Assembly: GCA_947450115.1 (NCBI GenBank)
Contig: CANFUE010000004.1
Location: forward strand, 1 to 64,000
Source: Acidimicrobiaceae bacterium
GTDB lineage: Bacteria; Actinomycetota; Acidimicrobiia; Acidimicrobiales; Ilumatobacteraceae
Reading direction: 5' to 3'
DNA length: 64,000 nt
Shown: positions 60,725 through 64,000 of the stretch, piece after piece
How positions within the stretch are numbered: position 1 is the stretch's first letter
Layout of the letters: each line of letters starts with the position of its first letter
Position numbers and translations under genes: made by a program
Notes under the pieces: generated by a model
The model's input: only the letters and a program-made list of their open reading frames with translations
Told to the model about the DNA's origin: nothing
Databases searched by the model: none

Positions 60725-60817
60725 CTATTTACGACGTTGATGGCGCGTACGGCGCAGCATTTTTTTGTGCTTCTTCTTGCGCATCCGCTTGCGGCGTTTT
60801 TTGATCAGAGAACCCAT
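60725..60817 (-). CDS. Small ribosomal protein bS22 (AURKAIP1/COX24-like)
   Basis: 30 codons, too short for the ORF track: MGSLIKKRRKRMRKKKHKKM then LRRTRHQRRK. The text is nearly the same as the 33-residue mycobacterial bS22, MG-S-V-IKKRRKRMSKKKHRK... as I recall it. It is an extremely basic peptide bound to the 30S subunit. A possible TAGCGT box is 10 nt upstream (60828-60833). Divergent from tRNA-Gln and convergent with ispE. Confidence 0.88.
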   Translation of the reverse strand: MGSLIKKRRKRMRKKKHKKMLRRTRHQRRK

Positions 60818-60842
60818 AAGACTGGAGACGCTATCGGTTTTG

Positions 60843-60869
60843 TTGGCAAAAAAGAAAATCCGCTACCGT
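60843..60869 (+). promoter_or_regulatory. Candidate promoter for tRNA-Gln and prs
   Basis: TTGGCA (60843-60848) and TACCGT (60864-60869) with a 15-nt spacer; TTGTTG (60840-60845) would give 18. A transcription start at about 60876 would be 7 nt before the tRNA. Spacing is not ideal. Confidence 0.35.
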
Positions 60870-60882
60870 AGGGGTTGATCCT

Positions 60883-60953
60883 TCCGGGGTCGTTCAATGG
60901 CAGGACAACGGGTTTTGGTCCCGTATATAGGGGTTCGAGTCCTCTCCCCGGAG
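60883..60953 (+). tRNA. tRNA-Gln (anticodon TTG)
   Basis: Full cloverleaf: acceptor TCCGGGG/CCCCGGA, anticodon stem ACGGG/CCCGT with loop TTTTGGT (anticodon TTG), T arm AGGGG-TTCGAGT-CCTCT, discriminator G. CCA is not encoded. The ATG of prs begins 3 nt after the discriminator, so both must be on one transcript or the promoter of prs would lie inside the tRNA. Confidence 0.96.
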
Positions 60954-60956
60954 CAC

Positions 60957-61988
60957 ATGAAAAAATCCAGCAGTCAGTCAAGCAACCAGTTCAACATCGA
61001 CAAAGTCACTACCAAGCGACTGTCGCTCTTTACTGGACGCACTCATCCAGAACTCGCTGCTGAAGTTTCTGAACACTTAGGCATTCGACTTGGCGATGCA
61101 AACATCGTTGAATTTTCTAACGGTGAAGTGCGCCCACGTTATGCCGACAGTATTCGTGGTGGCGATGTGTTCGTCATGCAAACGCATTACGGCGCAAATG
61201 GATACTCCATTAACGACTCCATCATGGAACAGCTCATCATGATCGATGCTGCGTATCGCGCATCGGCAAAACGTATTACTGCAGTGTGCCCATTTTATGG
61301 TTACGCACGTCAAGATCGTAAGGCTGAAGGCCGCGAACCTATTACAGCACGCTTAATTGCCGACATGTTTCGTGCAGCTGGCGCAGGGCGAATGATCTCT
61401 ATCGACTTGCACAGCGGACAAATTCAAGGCTTCTTCGATGGGCCAGTAGACCACCTCACAGCAATGCCAGTTTTGGAGCGTTACGTGCGTGCGAATGCTG
61501 GCGAAGGAATGGTCATTGTTTCTCCCGATGCAGGCCGTGTGAAAGTTGCTGAACGATTCGCACAACATCTCTCCGATAAAAATGCCGACGTTGCATTCAT
61601 CAACAAGCGTCGTCCGAAGGGCACCACAAACGTTGCGGTGGCAAAAGAAGTCATTGGTGAAGTGGAAGGTCGTCTCTGCATCCTCACCGACGACATGATC
61701 GATACCGGTGGCACTATTTGCTCGGCAGCCGAACTCCTCCTCGAGCGCGGAGCCACCGAAGTATGGGCAATGGCCACCCACGGCGTTTTGTCGGGCCCAG
61801 CCTGTGAGCGCCTCGAAAAGAGCCCCATCTCACGCGTGGTACTCACCAACACCCTTCCCCTTCCTGCCGAGAAGCGCCTGGCCAAAATTGAGGTTTTGTC
61901 GGTGGCGAAAATCATTGCCGACGCTTTAGCCGCCGTTTTCGATGAAACCAGCGTGAGCGAGCTCTTCGATGGGGAAAATCAGGCGTAG
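60957..61988 (+). CDS. prs: Ribose-phosphate pyrophosphokinase
   Basis: 343 aa from ATG 60957; the ORF-track start at 60897 lies inside the tRNA gene. RLSLFTGRTHPELAAEVSEHLG, PFYGYARQDRK, DLHSGQIQGFFD and the PRPP-binding DDMIDTGGTI are all present. It makes PRPP for nucleotide, His and Trp synthesis. No Shine-Dalgarno exists because the preceding bases are the tRNA 3' end; see the finding on this junction. The first about 18 residues are Ser/Gln-rich and variable. Confidence 0.93.
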   Translation: MKKSSSQSSNQFNIDKVTTKRLSLFTGRTHPELAAEVSEHLGIRLGDANIVEFSNGEVRPRYADSIRGGDVFVMQTHYGANGYSINDSIMEQLIMIDAAYRASAKRITAVCPFYGYARQDRKAEGREPITARLIADMFRAAGAGRMISIDLHSGQIQGFFDGPVDHLTAMPVLERYVRANAGEGMVIVSPDAGRVKVAERFAQHLSDKNADVAFINKRRPKGTTNVAVAKEVIGEVEGRLCILTDDMIDTGGTICSAAELLLERGATEVWAMATHGVLSGPACERLEKSPISRVVLTNTLPLPAEKRLAKIEVLSVAKIIADALAAVFDETSVSELFDGENQA

Positions 61989-62022
61989 GTTTCCCTATTG
62001 CGCGCCCATACACTCCAAGACC

Positions 62023-62049
62023 GGCTGTTCTTCATCTGAACGGGTAGCC
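62023..62049 (+). other. Stem-loop in the rplY leader
   Basis: GGCT-GTTC-TTCATCT-GAAC-gggt-AGCC: a 4+4-bp stem with a 4-nt bulge. It lies in the 97-bp gap between prs and rplY, upstream of the AGGAG. It could be a ribosomal-protein leader or a weak processing site. Confidence 0.35.
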
Positions 62050-62085
62050 CAACTCATCATTTCCGACACCAGCCAGGAGCCGACC

Positions 62086-62709
62086 ATGGCAAATACAACA
62101 CTCTCTGCAGAAATTGGCCGCACCACAGGTAGCGCCGCATCACGCCGCTTGCGCAGCACCGACGTCATTCCTGGCGTTCTTTATGGCCACGGCATGAGCC
62201 CCATCTCTTTGTCTGTTGCTCGTCGCGACCTGCGCGTTGCATTGTCGGGCCCAGCGGGCTTCAACACCATTCTCGATCTCACAGTTGATGGCAAGAGCTA
62301 CCCCGCCATTGTGAAAGAACTGCAGCGCCACCCAGTGCGTCGCACAGTGAGCCACATCGACTTCCAGCAAATCAACATGTCAGAAGAAATTGTTGTGAGC
62401 GTGCCTATTCGTCTCGAAGGAACTGCAAAAGCAGTTATTGCTGAAGGCGCAATGGTTGACCCAGCAGTTGACAGCATTGAAATTCGCACCACTCCTGCAG
62501 CGATGCCAAACGAAATTGTTATCGACATCACCAACATGACCATCCACGACGTCATCCGCCTCGACCAAGTTGCTCTGCCAAAGGGCGCAGTTGCTGTTGG
62601 CGATCCAGAAATGGCCGTGGTCACTGTTCTTACTTCACGCGTTGAGGCTGCTCGTCCTGTTGCTGTAGATCCTGCAGCACCTGCAGGCGATGCACCTGCT
62701 GCGTCGTAA
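62086..62709 (+). CDS. rplY: 50S ribosomal protein L25 (long, Ctc type)
   Basis: 207 aa from ATG 62086 with AGGAG upstream; the ORF-track extension to 61969 is unsupported. N-terminal 5S rRNA-binding domain (GSAASRRLRSTDVIPGVLYGHG, HPVRRTVSHIDFQQI) and the C-terminal TL5-like beta domain (EIVVSVPIRLEGTAKAVIAEGA). A short Ala/Pro tail ends the protein. Gene order prs-rplY-pth-mfd matches the usual actinobacterial layout. Confidence 0.94.
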   Translation: MANTTLSAEIGRTTGSAASRRLRSTDVIPGVLYGHGMSPISLSVARRDLRVALSGPAGFNTILDLTVDGKSYPAIVKELQRHPVRRTVSHIDFQQINMSEEIVVSVPIRLEGTAKAVIAEGAMVDPAVDSIEIRTTPAAMPNEIVIDITNMTIHDVIRLDQVALPKGAVAVGDPEMAVVTVLTSRVEAARPVAVDPAAPAGDAPAAS

Positions 62710-62724
62710 TCACGCAGTTCATTG

Positions 62725-63324
62725 ATGTTGTGGCTCGTCGTTGGGCTCGGTAACCCCGGTAAAAAGTACGAGCAAACACGCCACAATGTTGGTCAGTGCG
62801 CCATTGACGAATTATGCCGTAGATGGAATGTTTCTTTGCGCGAAGGCAAAGACAAAGCACGTGTAGGTGAAACGACTTTGCGCGACACAGCCGGTAACGA
62901 CCACAAAGTGGTGTTTGCCATCCCCACAACATTCATGAACGAGTCAGGGCAGGCAGTGCGGCTACTCATGAAACGCCACAACTTGAAATTTGATTCTGAT
63001 ATTTCCCAACTCATTGTTGTTCACGATGAGCTCGATCTTGAACCAGGTGTGGTGCGAGCAAAAGTAGGTGGTGGTCTTGCAGGCCATAACGGATTGCGTT
63101 CCATCACCTCGCATCTTTCAACCCAAGACTATGCACGAGTGCGCATTGGCGTGGGCAAACCTCCCTCAGCCGATGAAGGAGCAGACCACGTGCTTCGTAA
63201 AGTTGCCCCAGCAGACCGCGTTGTGCTCGATGCTGCAGTTGCTGTTGCAGCAGACGTTGCAGAGTCTTTTATTTTGCGCGGAAGCGCAGTAACAATGAAT
63301 ACGTATAACACGGCTACTTCGTGA
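62725..63324 (+). CDS. pth: Peptidyl-tRNA hydrolase
   Basis: 199 aa from ATG 62725. VVGLGNPGKKYEQTRHNVG contains the catalytic His; FMNESGQAV and VVHDELDLEPGVVRAKVGGGLAGHNGLRSI complete the active site. It rescues peptidyl-tRNA released from ribosomes. Its stop overlaps the mfd GTG (GTGA). Confidence 0.95.
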   Translation: MLWLVVGLGNPGKKYEQTRHNVGQCAIDELCRRWNVSLREGKDKARVGETTLRDTAGNDHKVVFAIPTTFMNESGQAVRLLMKRHNLKFDSDISQLIVVHDELDLEPGVVRAKVGGGLAGHNGLRSITSHLSTQDYARVRIGVGKPPSADEGADHVLRKVAPADRVVLDAAVAVAADVAESFILRGSAVTMNTYNTATS

Positions 63325-64000
63325 ATTTGCATCGCATCCCCGCACTCGTTGCACAAGATCCCACAGTTGCGGGTGCATTCACTGGCAAGAACGGCACACT
63401 TGGCTGCCCCGAAGTTGCCCGCCCGGTTGTACTTGCTGCAATGGCATCACTTCACCCGCATGCAACGTTTGTTATTGCGACTGCAACGGGTTCATCTGCT
63501 GCACAACTAGTAGACGACCTCCAGGTCTACCTACCCGCAAACGATGTGGTGCTATACCCAGCGTGGGAAACACTTCCCTTCGAACGCATCAGCCCGAACG
63601 TGGAAACAATGGGCAAGCGCATGGAAGCCTTGTGGCGTTTACGCACACCCGAACATCGCCCCCGCATCGTTGTTGCTGGCGCACGTGCACTTCTCCAAAA
63701 AATTGCACCACAGCCCAATATTTCTACTCACTACCCATGGCCCCTGCACATCAAAGTGGGCATGACTATTGACCCCGATTCACTGATGTCAGACCTTGTC
63801 ACAATTGGCTACCGCCGTGAAGACCTCGTTGAACTACGTGGACACGTTGCACGTCGTGGCGCAATTGTCGACGTCTTTCCTTCTACAGCCGATACGCCTG
63901 TGCGCATTGAATTGTGGGGCGACGAAGTAGAACGTCTGGTTACTTTCAATGTAAATGACCAACGCAGTGAAGGTGACATCACAGAAATTTGGATTCACCC
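63321..64000 (+). CDS. mfd: Transcription-repair coupling factor Mfd, N-terminal part
   Basis: Not in the ORF track, because the frame leaves the window open. It starts at GTG 63321 (VNLHRIPALVAQD). The UvrB-like damage-binding region is recognisable: VVLYPAWETLPFERISPN, MGKRMEALW and GYRREDLVELRGHVARRGAIVDVFP followed by IELWGDEVERL. Mfd removes stalled RNA polymerase and recruits UvrA. Only about 226 residues are visible. Confidence 0.93.
   Translation, partial: MNLHRIPALVAQDPTVAGAFTGKNGTLGCPEVARPVVLAAMASLHPHATFVIATATGSSAAQLVDDLQVYLPANDVVLYPAWETLPFERISPNVETMGKRMEALWRLRTPEHRPRIVVAGARALLQKIAPQPNISTHYPWPLHIKVGMTIDPDSLMSDLVTIGYRREDLVELRGHVARRGAIVDVFPSTADTPVRIELWGDEVERLVTFNVNDQRSEGDITEIWIH

Noticed and set aside
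61971-61996. Possible terminator GGGAAA...TTTCCC at the end of prs
   Set aside because: Only a 6-bp stem, overlaps the stop codon, and no T-run follows; rplY probably belongs to the same transcript.
1-64000. CRISPR arrays, insertion sequences, prophage and rRNA genes
   Set aside because: I saw no regularly spaced repeats, transposase or integrase motifs, or rRNA sequence while reading; the gene order is housekeeping-like throughout.

Overview
The window is a gene-dense bacterial chromosome segment. No gap between genes exceeds about 210 bp, many neighbours share ATGA or GTGA overlaps, and no insertion sequence, prophage or CRISPR array is visible. The gene content points to an actinobacterium, most likely a moderate-GC aquatic Acidimicrobiia (Ilumatobacter / acIV-like). 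Evidence for this is a homodimeric AceE-type pyruvate dehydrogenase, a SUF system with a Rieske ferredoxin, a 30-residue bS22-type ribosomal protein, an actinobacterial HhH-GPD protein, many CoA-dependent catabolic genes, and a gene order (rsmI ... metG-tatD-x-rsmA-ispE ... prs-rplY-pth-mfd) that matches my memory of the mycobacterial Rv1003-Rv1020 region. The taxon is an inference; no rRNA is present.

Layout. 1-13 kb: catabolic genes (amidase, CoA transferase, acyl-CoA dehydrogenase), then a long minus-strand run, read from 13 kb downwards: lpdA, a dihydrolipoamide acyltransferase, a fused LipB-LipA protein, pirin, an M24 peptidase and a D-aminoacylase-type amidohydrolase. 13-23 kb: nucleotide-sugar and FAD enzymes, argJ, an SDR, rnhA, aceE and galE. 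23.5-37 kb: a cell-surface glycan or glycolipid region with two GT2 enzymes, a GT-C-like membrane protein, a degenerate asparagine-synthase-like protein, an LPG-synthase-type membrane protein, a GT4-methyltransferase fusion, a pyruvyltransferase and a desaturase. It is interrupted by an acyl-CoA dehydrogenase, a VapBC-type toxin-antitoxin pair and an MBL hydrolase. 38-51.5 kb: a split SUF system. sufC-sufS-sufU lies on the plus strand and sufB-x-sufD-Rieske-sufC on the minus strand, so sufC occurs twice. Between the two halves sits an operon of htpX plus a P2-type ATPase, preceded by what I read as a complete yybP-ykoY (manganese) riboswitch. 51.7-64 kb: housekeeping genes (ychF, rsmI, metG, tatD, rsmA, ispE, a hidden bS22 gene, tRNA-Gln, prs, rplY, pth, start of mfd).

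How the genes work together. lpdA, the E2 gene, the LipB-LipA fusion and nearby aceE supply a pyruvate dehydrogenase complex together with its own lipoylation enzymes. The two suf clusters together supply the SufBCD scaffold, the SufS/SufU sulfur donor and an extra small Cys-rich protein. The riboswitch, promoter and alternative hairpin in front of htpX predict translational activation by Mn2+, which suggests that the downstream ATPase exports Mn2+ (or Ca2+/Mn2+). Many operon-leading genes have a TANNNT-like -10 box 6-7 nt before the start codon and no Shine-Dalgarno, which suggests frequent leaderless transcription. The most unusual arrangement is tRNA-Gln ending 3 nt before the prs start codon.
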